A stretch of DNA of 64,000 nt from Campylobacterales bacterium (GTDB lineage: Bacteria; Campylobacterota; Campylobacteria; Campylobacterales; Sulfurimonadaceae). This document shows positions 28,570 through 37,229 of the stretch, in pieces (position 1 is the first letter of the stretch; every line of letters starts with the position of its first letter). The notes under the pieces were generated by a model that did not search any database, was not told the origin of the DNA, and saw only the letters and a program-made list of their open reading frames with translations. A program made the translations under genes and the position numbers. Location: the NCBI GenBank assembly GCA_026390075.1, contig JAPLGP010000036.1, positions 1 to 64,000 on the forward strand, in the 5' to 3' direction.

Positions 28570-29400
28570 TTATTTGATTGTAGCTTTTTTTTGTAGTACA
28601 TCTATTTTAGTTTTCATAACGGTTTTGAATTTTTCCATTTTGAGTCTTTGATCTATAAATGATTTAACTTCTGTAAAACCTCTTGTAGTTTCTGGTTTTT
28701 TCTCTTCAAGATAGATAACATGAAAACCAAATTGTGTTTGTACTGGTTCTGGCGTTATAGTTCCAACTGGCATACTAAATACTTTCTCATCAAATGCAGG
28801 GACCATTTGACCTTTAGCAAAGAAACCTAAATCGCCACCTTTCTCACCCCCAGGTCCAGTTGATTTTGCTTTAGCTATCTCAACAAACTTCTCTTTAAGT
28901 GCATCACCTTTTAAAGATTTAAGTTCTGTTATAACTGCTTTAGCTTCTTCATCTGTTTTAACTAAAATATGACGCGCGTGTACGCTCTCTTTTTCATTAA
29001 ACTCTTCTTTGTTTTTATCATAATATTCTTTTAACTCTTTATCGCTTACTACTACTTTATCAAGCTCTTTTTTTTGCCAAACTTGAATAGCTAACTCTTT
29101 TTTGATTCTCTCTTTTACTTTTTCATACTCTTCTTCAAACTCTTTTGATTTAAGTATTCCCGTCTCTTTTGCATCACCAAACACCAACTCTTTAGCAACC
29201 AACTGATCCAATACTTGTTTTCTGAATTCTGCTTGTTTATCAGCAGGAACTTGGTTAAATCTTCCCTGAGTTGCGTTCATAAGTTCAGTGTCAACATCAT
29301 TTTGACTAATTGCCGTGCCATTTACAGTTACTAAAGTTTGTGCACTTAAAAGTGAACCTGTAAGTAAAATTGCGGATAATATCTTTGTTCTTGTTTTCAT
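28570..29400 (-). CDS. Periplasmic parvulin-type peptidyl-prolyl isomerase (PEB4/Cbf2-like)
   Basis: The 276-residue protein has a signal peptide (about 1-20), a SurA_N-like helical chaperone domain, and a parvulin domain from about 135 to 230 with HARHILVKTDEEAK and QFGFHVIYLEEKK. It matches the Campylobacter PEB4/Cbf2 architecture of outer-membrane protein chaperones. It precedes the PLP enzyme by 9 bases. Confidence 0.9.
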   Translation of the reverse strand: MKTRTKILSAILLTGSLLSAQTLVTVNGTAISQNDVDTELMNATQGRFNQVPADKQAEFRKQVLDQLVAKELVFGDAKETGILKSKEFEEEYEKVKERIKKELAIQVWQKKELDKVVVSDKELKEYYDKNKEEFNEKESVHARHILVKTDEEAKAVITELKSLKGDALKEKFVEIAKAKSTGPGGEKGGDLGFFAKGQMVPAFDEKVFSMPVGTITPEPVQTQFGFHVIYLEEKKPETTRGFTEVKSFIDQRLKMEKFKTVMKTKIDVLQKKATIK

Positions 29401-29495
29401 AAGAGGAGCGTCCTTGTTGTGTGTAATCTAGTTTTAATTTTGAAAGTTTAGTAAAATTATGCCAATAGATATTAAACAAAGGGTAAAATAGCGTA

Positions 29496-30137
29496 ATGAA
29501 AAAAGCAACAAAACAAGAAATATCAAGTATCCATCAACTTTTTATAGAAAAATATAGTGACGCTGTAACTGAATTACACTACAAAAACGCCTATGAATTA
29601 GTTGTCGCAGTTGCTCTCTCAGCACAATGTACAGATAAACGAGTAAACATAATCACGCCAGAGCTTTTTGAAAAATATGAAAACCCACATGCCCTAGCAC
29701 TAGCAGATATAGATGATGTTAAAAAAATTATAAACAGCTGTTCCTTTTTTAACAACAAAGCAAAAAACATCATAGAAATGGCAAAAAGAATCGTTGCAGT
29801 GTATGGTGGCGAAGTTCCTATGAACGAAAAAGAGCTTATTACCCTCGCTGGAGTCGGACAAAAAACAGCAAATGTAGTTATGATAGAATATACAGGAGCA
29901 AACTTAATGGCAGTAGATACGCATGTTTTTAGAGTCTCACACAGACTTGGACTGAGCGATGACACTACTGCTACAAAAACAGAAGCTACTCTTGTAAAAA
30001 AGTTTAAAAACAATCTCCACGCACTGCATCAAGGAATGGTTCTTTTTGGTCGTTATATTTGCACAGCGAAAAATCCGAAGTGTGATGCATGTTTTATAAA
30101 AGAGTTTTGCAAAACAAAAGAAACATTCAAAGTTTAA
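29496..30137 (+). CDS. nth: Endonuclease III
   Basis: The 213-residue DNA glycosylase/AP lyase removes oxidised pyrimidines. The helix-hairpin-helix ends in LAGVGQKTANVV, with the catalytic Lys, and the catalytic Asp is in VDTHVFRVSHRLG. The C-terminal 4Fe-4S cluster has the expected C-X6-C-X2-C-X5-C pattern (CTAKNPKCDACFIKEFC). One motif copy is read as NPHALALAD. It is probably cotranscribed with the following lipoprotein gene. Confidence 0.95.
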   Translation: MKKATKQEISSIHQLFIEKYSDAVTELHYKNAYELVVAVALSAQCTDKRVNIITPELFEKYENPHALALADIDDVKKIINSCSFFNNKAKNIIEMAKRIVAVYGGEVPMNEKELITLAGVGQKTANVVMIEYTGANLMAVDTHVFRVSHRLGLSDDTTATKTEATLVKKFKNNLHALHQGMVLFGRYICTAKNPKCDACFIKEFCKTKETFKV

Positions 30138-30147
30138 GAGGTATAAT

Positions 30148-30462
30148 TTGTTTATGATAAAAATAACACTCCTCATTTCCATAACTCTTCTTTTCTCGGC
30201 ATGTGTAAATCAGCATGGAATATCTGCAAAATATTATAGCGATTGTGAAGAATATTACGATTTTCAAGGCTTTTACCACAAAGATTGTGGAAAAGATGAC
30301 ATTGTTACTTATAGCGAAATCCGTGATAAAGCAGGAAACCTTGTAGATTCTACAAAAGCATCTGCCACAAAAGCTGTAAATTATTTATTAGGTGAAGAAA
30401 AAAAATCTAATACAGATACAAATCGCCAAAATACAAATACAAATACAGGAAGTGTTTGGTAA
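30148..30462 (+). CDS. Small lipoprotein of unknown function
   Basis: The 104-residue product has a lipoprotein signal (ITLLISITLLFSAC) and a polar, Asn/Thr-rich tail. It starts at TTG 30148, 6 bases after an AGAGG site, or at the ATG two codons later. The mature part has a Tyr- and Asp-rich segment (CEEYYDFQGFYHKDCGKDD) with two further Cys. Its TAA abuts the cmoA stop with no gap. Confidence 0.65.
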   Translation: MFMIKITLLISITLLFSACVNQHGISAKYYSDCEEYYDFQGFYHKDCGKDDIVTYSEIRDKAGNLVDSTKASATKAVNYLLGEEKKSNTDTNRQNTNTNTGSVW

Positions 30463-31170
30463 TTACTTTATCGCTATAAAAGTAGCAAAGTTTGCCCAGC
30501 GAAACACAACTTCACAATGAGAAAATCCACAGCTCTTTGCCATTTTAATATTTTCTTCTTCACTGTAAGGAACAAGAACATTTTCTAATGCTTCTCTTTT
30601 TTGCACAATCTCATACTCTGAATAGCCTTGCTCTTTTTTAAAATCATAATAACACTCTATTAAATCTTTGTTAAGCTTTGAGTGATGACTTATGACTTTT
30701 TCGCTAAAAATAAAAATTGCATCTTTTTTTAATGAAGATGCAATTTTTTTTACTAGCTCCTCGCGTACGAGTGGACGGATAAATTGCAGAGTATAGTTAC
30801 TGACAAAAACATCCGCTTTTTCATACGGATACTCTAAAATATCAGCATATTTTACTTCAACCTTTGCCCCATACGCTTCGCATTTTTTTCGAGCTTGCTT
30901 GAGCATTGCCTCTGAATTATCAAGCCCGATGAGGGTTGCTTCATGCTTTAGTTTTCTATGTATATTTAAAAGAAGCGACGCAGTGGAGCATCCAAGGTCA
31001 TACATGATGCCCCCATTTTCTAACTGCTTGAGTACAAAAAACTCTGTTATTTTTTGAGACTCTTTATAAAAAGGAACACTTCTTTGGAGCATATCATCAA
31101 AGACTGCGGCAACTTCTTCATCAAATTCAAACTGTTTTTTTATTGGTTTTGTAAATACTTTATCATTCAT
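30463..31170 (-). CDS. cmoA: Carboxy-S-adenosyl-L-methionine synthase CmoA
   Basis: The 235-residue enzyme uses prephenate and SAM to make carboxy-SAM for tRNA wobble uridine modification by CmoB. The N-terminus contains [22 protein letters not shown], a strong CmoA signature, followed by the SAM-binding [14 protein letters not shown] near 57. The convergent lipoprotein gene ends at the adjacent base. Confidence 0.93.
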   Translation of the reverse strand: MNDKVFTKPIKKQFEFDEEVAAVFDDMLQRSVPFYKESQKITEFFVLKQLENGGIMYDLGCSTASLLLNIHRKLKHEATLIGLDNSEAMLKQARKKCEAYGAKVEVKYADILEYPYEKADVFVSNYTLQFIRPLVREELVKKIASSLKKDAIFIFSEKVISHHSKLNKDLIECYYDFKKEQGYSEYEIVQKREALENVLVPYSEEENIKMAKSCGFSHCEVVFRWANFATFIAIK

Positions 31171-31228
31171 AGTCGAATTTTAACTAAAACATAATAATAT
31201 GTTTCTAAATAAATGAGGAAAATAAAAT

Positions 31229-31573
31229 ATGGATTTTACTATTTCGACATGGATGATGCTCTTTTTTATACTCTTTATGATTGTTGGCATGTGGAAAGTG
31301 TATGCTTTTTTGCCAAACAAAAAGTTAGCAGATGATGACACGACAAAAGAGTCACAAGAAGAACTTATGCGACTTTTGCTCAAAGCTATACAAAGCAGTG
31401 ATAGAGAATTAACGCAAAATGATTTGTTTGAAAAGATAAAAGAAGATGAGGATTTTGACAAAAAACACTTTTGGAGATTTAATCAAAATAGATTAAATCA
31501 ACTCTTAGAGCTTTACTTCCTTCAAAATCCACATGCCAAGAGCATAGAGGAAATTCATAAAGAGTATCTCTAA
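31229..31573 (+). CDS. Single-pass membrane protein, conserved hypothetical
   Basis: The 114-residue protein has one N-terminal membrane segment (about residues 6-27) and a charged helical cytoplasmic tail. The motif copy at 31286 encodes GMW inside the membrane segment and the one at 31529 encodes NPHAKS near the end. No family was recognised. Confidence 0.65.
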   Translation: MDFTISTWMMLFFILFMIVGMWKVYAFLPNKKLADDDTTKESQEELMRLLLKAIQSSDRELTQNDLFEKIKEDEDFDKKHFWRFNQNRLNQLLELYFLQNPHAKSIEEIHKEYL

Positions 31574-31577
31574 AAAC

Positions 31578-31649
31578 TAGATTACCACGCTTCGCTCGCA
31601 ATGACAAAGTACCGTCACTGCGAGACTTCAAAGAAGTCGCGGCAGTCTA
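31578..31649. repeat. Intergenic palindrome, CGCAATGAC/GTCACTGCGAG family
   Basis: The stretch carries CTCGCAATGAC followed by CCGTCACTGCGAG, and a second stem GACTTC/GAAGTC. It shares the TCGCAATGAC...TGCGAG core with the larger palindromes at 44352 and 51711. It fills the gap between the convergent 31229 gene and fba and could serve as a two-way terminator. Confidence 0.7.
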
Positions 31650-31661
31650 AAAGCTCTGCTA

Positions 31662-32741
31662 TTAGTTTCTACCCAGTGCATTTAAATTAGCATACGCTTC
31701 TTCAACACGCGCTATCAAAGTTTCTTGTCCAGCTCTTAACCACTTTCTAGGGTCATAGTACTTTTTATTTGGTTTATCTTCACCCTCTGGATTTCCGATT
31801 TGACCTTGAAGGTAGTCGTGATTTTTTTCATAAAAATCTTTTACACCCACCCAAGTTGCCCACTGAGTATCTGTATCGATGTTCATTTTCACAACACCGT
31901 AACCGATAGCTTCTGCTATTTCCTCTGGAGCTGAACCTGAACCACCATGAAAAACAAAGTTTACTGGTTTTTCGCCAGTTTTGAATTTTTCTTGAATATA
32001 CTTTTGGGAGTTGTCTAAAATTTTTGGAGTTAATTGTACATTGCCCGGTTTGTAAACGCCATGTACATTTCCAAAGGAAGCTGCGATTGTAAAGTTAGGT
32101 GAGATTTCACTAAGTTGCTCATACGCAAATGCTACATCTTCTGGCTGCGTATAAAGAAGTGCATTATCAATACTGCTGTTATCAACACCATCTTCCTCTC
32201 CACCTGTTACGCCAAGTTCTATCTCTAAACTCATACCTATTTTACTCATTCTCTCAAAATATGCTTTACAAATTGCAATATTTTCTTCCAAAGGCTCTTC
32301 TGAGAGGTCGAGCATGTGAGATGAATAAAGTGCTTTACCTTGAACTGAAAAATAACCCTCACCAGCGTCAAGAAGTGCATCTATCCAAGGAAGCAGTTTT
32401 TTAGCAGCATGGTCAGTATGTAAAATAACAGGAACACCGTACGCTTCAGCCATCATGTGAATATGAATTGCACCTGAAACTGCTCCAGCAATTGCCGATT
32501 TTTCGTTTTCGTTGCTTAATCCTTTTCCAGCATAAAACGATGCTCCGCCATTACTAAACTGAATAATTACAGGAGATTTAACCTTTGCAGCAACCTCTAA
32601 AATAGCATTTATAGAATCCGTTCCGATAACATTCACAGCGGGAATTGCAAAACCAATCTTTTTTGCATGTGTATAAACTTTTTGTACATCTTCGCCAAAA
32701 AGAACTCCTGGCTTCACAATATCTAAAATACCTTGGCTCAT
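31662..32741 (-). CDS. fba: Class II fructose-bisphosphate aldolase
   Basis: The 359-residue zinc enzyme cleaves or forms fructose 1,6-bisphosphate. The first zinc His is in VILHTDHAAKKLLPW near 110, the later FHGGSGS motif binds phosphate near 265, and length equals the E. coli FbaA type. The ATG at 32741 follows AAGGAG and makes the N-terminus MSQGILDIVKPGVLFG. A longer frame to 32927 has no support. In this setting it is probably gluconeogenic. Confidence 0.96.
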   Translation of the reverse strand: MSQGILDIVKPGVLFGEDVQKVYTHAKKIGFAIPAVNVIGTDSINAILEVAAKVKSPVIIQFSNGGASFYAGKGLSNENEKSAIAGAVSGAIHIHMMAEAYGVPVILHTDHAAKKLLPWIDALLDAGEGYFSVQGKALYSSHMLDLSEEPLEENIAICKAYFERMSKIGMSLEIELGVTGGEEDGVDNSSIDNALLYTQPEDVAFAYEQLSEISPNFTIAASFGNVHGVYKPGNVQLTPKILDNSQKYIQEKFKTGEKPVNFVFHGGSGSAPEEIAEAIGYGVVKMNIDTDTQWATWVGVKDFYEKNHDYLQGQIGNPEGEDKPNKKYYDPRKWLRAGQETLIARVEEAYANLNALGRN

Positions 32742-32768
32742 GAGGGTCTCCTTAAATTTAATTTCGTG

Positions 32769-32774
32769 ATTATA
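32769..32774 (-). promoter_or_regulatory. Predicted -10 box for fba
   Basis: The minus strand reads TATAAT 28 bases before the fba ATG. A divergent TAAAAT box for the 32857 gene lies at 32810-32815. Confidence 0.45.
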
Positions 32775-32856
32775 GTACACACTACATTTAAAAAAACTTT
32801 TTTTTATGCTAAAATTGTCCCATAGAGAGACTCGACTCAAACAAAGGGAAAAAGAA

Positions 32857-33552
32857 ATGAGATTAACATTAGACGAATATTCAAGACATTTTAAGATGTC
32901 TAAAGAGATGATACATTCAAGACTCAAAGAAAAAAGAATAAATTACATTATAGAAGATGGTGTCACTTACATCATCGTGACAAAAAATTCTATAGATACC
33001 CATAAAAAAGAGTTGCAAATGAACGAAAACACACTTCAAGAAGTTGTAAAAGATGTTGCAAGACCAAAAATTACAGTTGCTACAGTACTTGCACTTTATC
33101 AAAGGGAAAATCAACAACTAAAAGAAAAAATAACACAATTAGAATCTAAAATAGATAAATTAGTAGATGACAAAGAACGAATGCTTCGTGATGAAATGAA
33201 TAAAATTGAGCAAGTTTATAATGCTAAAGATGAGCAATTAAAAAATATTTTAGAACTTGTGAATGCAAAACTCATGTTAGAAAACAAAAAAGAAACAATC
33301 CATGAAATTGAGAGCTATGAAACTTCAAATAATACAGTTGCAATTGAAGAGAGTGATGAAACAAGTGAAAATTCTAGATTAGTAGAACTTAGAGATTATT
33401 TAAAAACATTAGGTTTAAAATCATCCCAAAGAAAAATCATTAAAAAAAGATTTTTATCAGTGTATGATAACGATGTAAGAGTTTTGCAACAAAATGGCAA
33501 ACTCTATTTAGATTTTTCAAAATATGATTACAGTGATTTGCTAGAGTGTTAA
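32857..33552 (+). CDS. Coiled-coil protein with N-terminal helix-turn-helix-like segment
   Basis: The 231-residue protein starts MRLTLDEYSRHFKMSKEMIHSRLKEKRINYI, which looks like a helix-turn-helix or excisionase-type DNA-reading segment. It then has a long coiled coil (about 85-155) and a C-terminal helical domain with KTLGLKSSQRKIIKKRF. The start follows AAAGGG and a TAAAAT -10 box at 32810. It may be a DNA-binding or scaffold protein. No family name is offered. Confidence 0.6.
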   Translation: MRLTLDEYSRHFKMSKEMIHSRLKEKRINYIIEDGVTYIIVTKNSIDTHKKELQMNENTLQEVVKDVARPKITVATVLALYQRENQQLKEKITQLESKIDKLVDDKERMLRDEMNKIEQVYNAKDEQLKNILELVNAKLMLENKKETIHEIESYETSNNTVAIEESDETSENSRLVELRDYLKTLGLKSSQRKIIKKRFLSVYDNDVRVLQQNGKLYLDFSKYDYSDLLEC

Positions 33553-33870
33553 TTACTGATGTTACGCACTAAAACGAACGCGTCCGTTTTAGTGGCAGGA
33601 ACAAATATCAATTAGTCACTTCCTCTTCTTAAAAACCTTTTAAAAATCAATCAAAATAAAATTATTTTTTTAACATAGAAACAAATTTTTGCTTTACACA
33701 TGAAAATAATATAATTAATACACGGTTTTCCGTGCTATTTATAATATAAATATATCTATATATCATATAATTGCACTGTTAACATATATTTATTGTATTT
33801 AATACAAATAATTCACTATATTAACTAAACTAATATGTATATTTAAGTATTTATTCCGTATTATTTCCAA
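33553..33870. other. AT-rich intergenic region with a near-perfect palindrome
   Basis: No gene was found in 318 bases. A 28-base near-palindrome lies at 33568-33595 and a short hairpin CACGG-TTTT-CCGTG at 33721-33734. The rest, 33740-33870, is more than usually AT-rich and carries several TATATA-like stretches that could hold promoters for the small HTH pair. No Shine-Dalgarno site precedes the ATG at 33871. Confidence 0.6.
33568..33595. terminator. 28-base near-perfect palindrome after the coiled-coil gene
   Basis: The arms are CACTAAAACG and CGTTTTAGTG. The centre AACGCGTC continues the symmetry with a single mismatch, so 13 of 14 base pairs match. It begins 16 bases after the preceding stop. 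No U-tract follows, so it may be an operator or cruciform site rather than a terminator. Confidence 0.5.
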
Positions 33871-34110
33871 ATGCAAATCGATGATCTATTTAACATACTT
33901 CATAACTCGTTAGAGTCTCAGAACAATGGCAAAAAAATATCCCTTAAAGATATGGCTAATTCTCTTGGGATATCTATGCGTACATATCAAGATTGGAAGC
34001 TTGGACGAGCAAAACCACAAGCAGCTATTACAGTCATGAAAATGCTGGGTGAGTTGGATGATGCAGAGATTATTAGAGCGGTAAGAAAAATCAATAAACT
34101 TGAGGATTAA
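33871..34110 (+). CDS. Small helix-turn-helix regulator
   Basis: The 79-residue protein has an XRE/Cro-like helix-turn-helix: ISLKDMANSLGISMRTYQDWKLGRAKP at about 23-49, where SMRTYQDWKLG resembles the recognition helix. It overlaps the next gene through TAATG. It may control its own operon, the AT-rich region upstream or the nearby palindrome. Confidence 0.75.
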   Translation: MQIDDLFNILHNSLESQNNGKKISLKDMANSLGISMRTYQDWKLGRAKPQAAITVMKMLGELDDAEIIRAVRKINKLED

Positions 34111-34349
34111 TGAAAATGGGTGCATTAACTAAAAAAGAGAGAGATGGCTTAGATGAAGTGTTTTTATCAATTCATTCACATAATGAAAAATATCAAAATT
34201 TAAAGAATATACCCTATTTTATTATGTCAAGGGGAAGTGCTTTTTCTGTAAGCTCCTTCTTCAAACATGCGAAACATGGACTAAAAGCAGCGAATATTTC
34301 ACATTTTATGGCGTTTTTAACAAAAAAGAAGAAATGTTTAAGCAAATAA
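34110..34349 (+). CDS. Small basic protein coupled to the HTH regulator
   Basis: The 79-residue protein is unknown. It starts at the ATG overlapping the regulator's stop, or two codons later. It is basic, with a Lys-rich end. The pair has the size and coupling of a regulator-partner module, and a toxin-antitoxin role is possible, but no toxin fold was recognised. Confidence 0.55.
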   Translation: MKMGALTKKERDGLDEVFLSIHSHNEKYQNLKNIPYFIMSRGSAFSVSSFFKHAKHGLKAANISHFMAFLTKKKKCLSK

Positions 34350-34446
34350 ATTATAAAGTACAGTTAGCTGAATTATTTAATACTATGGCGTTTGCTTAAG
34401 TTACTTAAATAATCTCGGAAATATTTTTAATCCAAGGGTCTTTCTC

Positions 34447-34731
34447 ATGAATAAAGCTCAATTCGTTGAATTAGTACAAGCAAGTGGTAACTACAAAACT
34501 AAAGTAGAAGCAGAAGCAGCAATCAAAGCGTTTACAGAGGCTGTAACTTCAGCATTAGTTAAAAAAGAAGAAGTTTCTTTAGTAGGTTTTGGTAGTTTTA
34601 CTGCAGCATTACAAAAAGGTAAAAGCGGTAAAGTTCCAGGTACAGATAAAACTTACTCAACTGAAGATAAAATGGTTCCTAAGTTTAAAGCTGGTAAAGG
34701 TCTTAAAGACCGCGTTACTGCTGGTAAATAA
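34447..34731 (+). CDS. hup: HU-family nucleoid DNA-binding protein
   Basis: The 94-residue histone-like protein starts MNKAQFVELVQASGNYKTK and has the GFGSFTAALQKGKSGKVPGTDKTY arm region and the C-terminal FKAGKGLKDRV. It bends and packages DNA. An AAGGG site precedes the ATG and a strong hairpin follows the gene. Confidence 0.95.
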   Translation: MNKAQFVELVQASGNYKTKVEAEAAIKAFTEAVTSALVKKEEVSLVGFGSFTAALQKGKSGKVPGTDKTYSTEDKMVPKFKAGKGLKDRVTAGK

Positions 34732-34736
34732 TTATT

Positions 34737-34768
34737 AATATTGTCCGCAATTTTTGCGGCAATATTTT
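34737..34768 (+). terminator. Rho-independent terminator of hup
   Basis: The stem pairs AATATTG (34737-34743) with CAATATT (34760-34766) and CCGCAA (34745-34750) with TTGCGG (34754-34759), with one bulged T and a TTT loop, followed by TTTTG. It lies 6 bases after the hup stop. Confidence 0.85.
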
Positions 34769-34777
34769 GTTCATTAT

Positions 34778-36289
34778 ATGAAATTATCCCTTATTCCCAA
34801 TTTATTTAAAAAACCTCTTAAATCTCTTAAACTTCCAGAGTCAATAATTTTAAAAGAACTCAAAACTGTTACACAAGAAAACAATCTTTTAACCTATGAA
34901 AACATTACTATTTATCATCATTCTCGTAGTATTTTAATTCCTCTCATGATTTTAGATACCACGCGAGGTATTTATCTTTTTGAGTACAAAGATTGGTCCT
35001 ATGATGAGTTAAAAAAAGCTACAATAGAAAAAGCTTCGCAACAAAATCAGTCTCAAAAAACTTTAGCATTTCAAAAATCGCATAATTTTATTGAGCAAAA
35101 ATATAATGAAATGACGCATAATGATTGTGTTCCAATCTATAACTTTCTTCTTATGCAAAATCTCAACAGTTATGAGCATGAACATTTAGATGCTTCTTTT
35201 AAACAATTACTACCACAAGAGCGAATAATGTTTAATGACTTATCCAAAGATGCAGTTTTGCAAAAAATGAAAAATATTCCTAAATCTTTTCATCCTATGC
35301 CTCAAGTAGCCGATATCATTGGAAATATTTTAGTTCAATATGCAATACAAGATAATAATGACATAACCCACATAGTTACAACTGAACAACAAAATTTTAT
35401 CGATTTGCCTTTTGCTTCTTTTGAAGTTATAAGTGCACCTACTGGCAGTGGAAAAACAAGTGCTTTTTTACTGAAAATGATTTTTCAAAAGATTAAAAAT
35501 CCAGAGCTGAAAATTATCATCATAAAACAAACTGTTCTTTCATGTGATTTACTAAGAAAAAAACTACTTAGTATCATTGAACATGCGTTTATAGAATTTG
35601 ATATTACCAGCATTGAGATTATTACACCAGCAGAACTCACTTCAAGACATTTAAAAAGTTGTAACAAAGATGCTCTTCAAGATGAAATAAAAATAAATAA
35701 CATTTTAATGCATAAAGATTTTTATGCTTCAGATGTCATAATCTGTGATGATTCTGATTTGCTTACAAATGAGTTTAAAAACTATCTCAAACATCTCCAA
35801 CACAATGCAAATTTACTCCTCATTAGAAGTGCTAAACCCCTCAATGAAACTTATACATTTACTAGAAATTTTGCAAAAGAGCATAAAAAAGTATTTTTTG
35901 AACAAGCAAATCCACATGCCAAAGCATTACAAATAATTGCATCTTTATTGGAGTTCCACATGCCAAGAGATATTTTAGTTGTAAGCAGTACTTTAAGTAA
36001 AGAAAAGTTAAATGATGACTTAGAATATTTTATCAAATACAAAGCAGTTTTACTAGATAGTTCTAAAAAGTTAATTGACCAAGATATAGATAATCTTTTA
36101 CTTTGTGGTTACTCTGATATAAACTCTCTTAATGCGAAATTTGTGATACTTATGGATGTTTGTTTTGCCTCGTCCGTGGAGCTTGAATATGCTTACAATC
36201 TTTGTAGTGAGAGTGTTTATGTTTTGTATGAAGATGAATGCGAAAAACTTGCTAGTTTAAGGAGTGATTTTGAAGATAACAAAGAGTGA
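34778..36289 (+). CDS. NERD-like domain plus P-loop ATPase, function unknown
   Basis: The 503-residue protein has an N-terminal region (30-130) with the [13 protein letters not shown] segment, resembling NERD-type nuclease-related domains, then a TEQQNFID helicase-Q-like motif and the Walker [10 protein letters not shown] at 220-228. The expected Walker B reads [10 protein letters not shown], with Asp in place of the helicase Glu, and no clear later SF1 motifs were found. It could be a degenerate SF1 helicase or an accessory nuclease-helicase. The upstream TTG at 34754 lies in the hup terminator and is rejected. The end overlaps msrB by 26 bases. Confidence 0.6.
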   Translation: MKLSLIPNLFKKPLKSLKLPESIILKELKTVTQENNLLTYENITIYHHSRSILIPLMILDTTRGIYLFEYKDWSYDELKKATIEKASQQNQSQKTLAFQKSHNFIEQKYNEMTHNDCVPIYNFLLMQNLNSYEHEHLDASFKQLLPQERIMFNDLSKDAVLQKMKNIPKSFHPMPQVADIIGNILVQYAIQDNNDITHIVTTEQQNFIDLPFASFEVISAPTGSGKTSAFLLKMIFQKIKNPELKIIIIKQTVLSCDLLRKKLLSIIEHAFIEFDITSIEIITPAELTSRHLKSCNKDALQDEIKINNILMHKDFYASDVIICDDSDLLTNEFKNYLKHLQHNANLLLIRSAKPLNETYTFTRNFAKEHKKVFFEQANPHAKALQIIASLLEFHMPRDILVVSSTLSKEKLNDDLEYFIKYKAVLLDSSKKLIDQDIDNLLLCGYSDINSLNAKFVILMDVCFASSVELEYAYNLCSESVYVLYEDECEKLASLRSDFEDNKE

Positions 36290-36644
36290 GCAACTCCTAA
36301 TTCCTGAAGCTTTTTTTGTTTGCAGGGAGCATGGAACAGAAGCGCCATTTTCTGGAACTTACTATAATTCCAAAAAAAATGGTTTGTATAGATGTGTCTG
36401 CTGTGATGCACCTCTCTTTGAGTCTGACACAAAGTTTGACTCAGGAACAGGTTGGCCTAGCTACTATGAAAGTGTTGAGAGTGCAGTTACTGAGATAAAA
36501 GATAAAACACATGGTATGATTCGCACCGAAATCAGATGTTCAAGCTGTGATGCGCATCTAGGGCATGTGTTTGAGGATGGGCCAAATCCAACGGGTCTGA
36601 GATACTGTATAAATTCAGTATGTTTAAATTTTGAAGAAAAATAA
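36264..36644 (+). CDS. msrB: Peptide-methionine (R)-S-oxide reductase MsrB
   Basis: The 126-residue enzyme repairs methionine-R-sulfoxide. It has both zinc CXXC pairs (CVCC and CSSC), the GTGWPSYYE motif and the catalytic RYCINS near the C-terminus. GTG at 36264 overlaps AAGGAG; TTG at 36270, 5 bases after AAGGAG, is the more likely start. No signal peptide, so it is cytoplasmic. Confidence 0.94.
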   Translation: MILKITKSEQLLIPEAFFVCREHGTEAPFSGTYYNSKKNGLYRCVCCDAPLFESDTKFDSGTGWPSYYESVESAVTEIKDKTHGMIRTEIRCSSCDAHLGHVFEDGPNPTGLRYCINSVCLNFEEK

Positions 36645-36653
36645 GGAAGATAT

Positions 36654-37190
36654 ATGAAAAAGGTTTTTTTAACACTATTATTGCTGTTATCAATCAATGT
36701 ATGGGCTGAGACTCCTCATGTAATTTTAGAAACTACGCAAGGCTCAATCGAGTTAGAGTTATACCCTGATGTTGCTCCACTGGCAGTAGAAAATTTTACG
36801 ACACATGTAAAAAAGGGCTACTATAATGGAATCGCATTTCATAGAATTATTAAAAATTTTATGATTCAAGGCGGAGACCCAACTGAGAGTGGACGAGGTG
36901 GAGAGAGTATCTGGAAAAAATCTTTTAAAGATGAGTACAAGGGTAAAACTTTTGATAGTGCAGGAATTCTTGCAATGGCAAATGCAGGAGAACACACAAA
37001 TGGAAGTCAGTTTTTTATTACAACTGCTAAAACTCCTCATCTCAATGGAAGACACACAATATTTGGACATGTAACAGATGCTTCAATGGATACAATCAAA
37101 AAATTAAATGATGTTGCAACACTTGGGCGTTCTGCGGGTGACAGACCTCTCGAGCGACAGGAAATTATTAAAGCTTATATCAAAAACTAA
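36654..37190 (+). CDS. Periplasmic cyclophilin peptidyl-prolyl isomerase
   Basis: The 178-residue protein has a signal peptide (MKKVFLTLLLLLSINVWA) and a complete cyclophilin domain: FHRIIKNFMIQGGDPT with the catalytic Arg, ILAMANAGEHTNGSQFFIT and HTIFGHV. It is 9 bases after msrB, so both may be made together in a protein-repair unit. Confidence 0.93.
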   Translation: MKKVFLTLLLLLSINVWAETPHVILETTQGSIELELYPDVAPLAVENFTTHVKKGYYNGIAFHRIIKNFMIQGGDPTESGRGGESIWKKSFKDEYKGKTFDSAGILAMANAGEHTNGSQFFITTAKTPHLNGRHTIFGHVTDASMDTIKKLNDVATLGRSAGDRPLERQEIIKAYIKN

Positions 37191-37229
37191 ATTTTTCTAT
37201 CTCCTTATGCCTTCTTGGCATGTGGAATA

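Noticed and set aside
31662-32927. The N-terminal 62-residue extension of fructose-bisphosphate aldolase
   Set aside because: The ATG at 32741 has AAGGAG and matches the family length; the extension crosses the divergent promoters.
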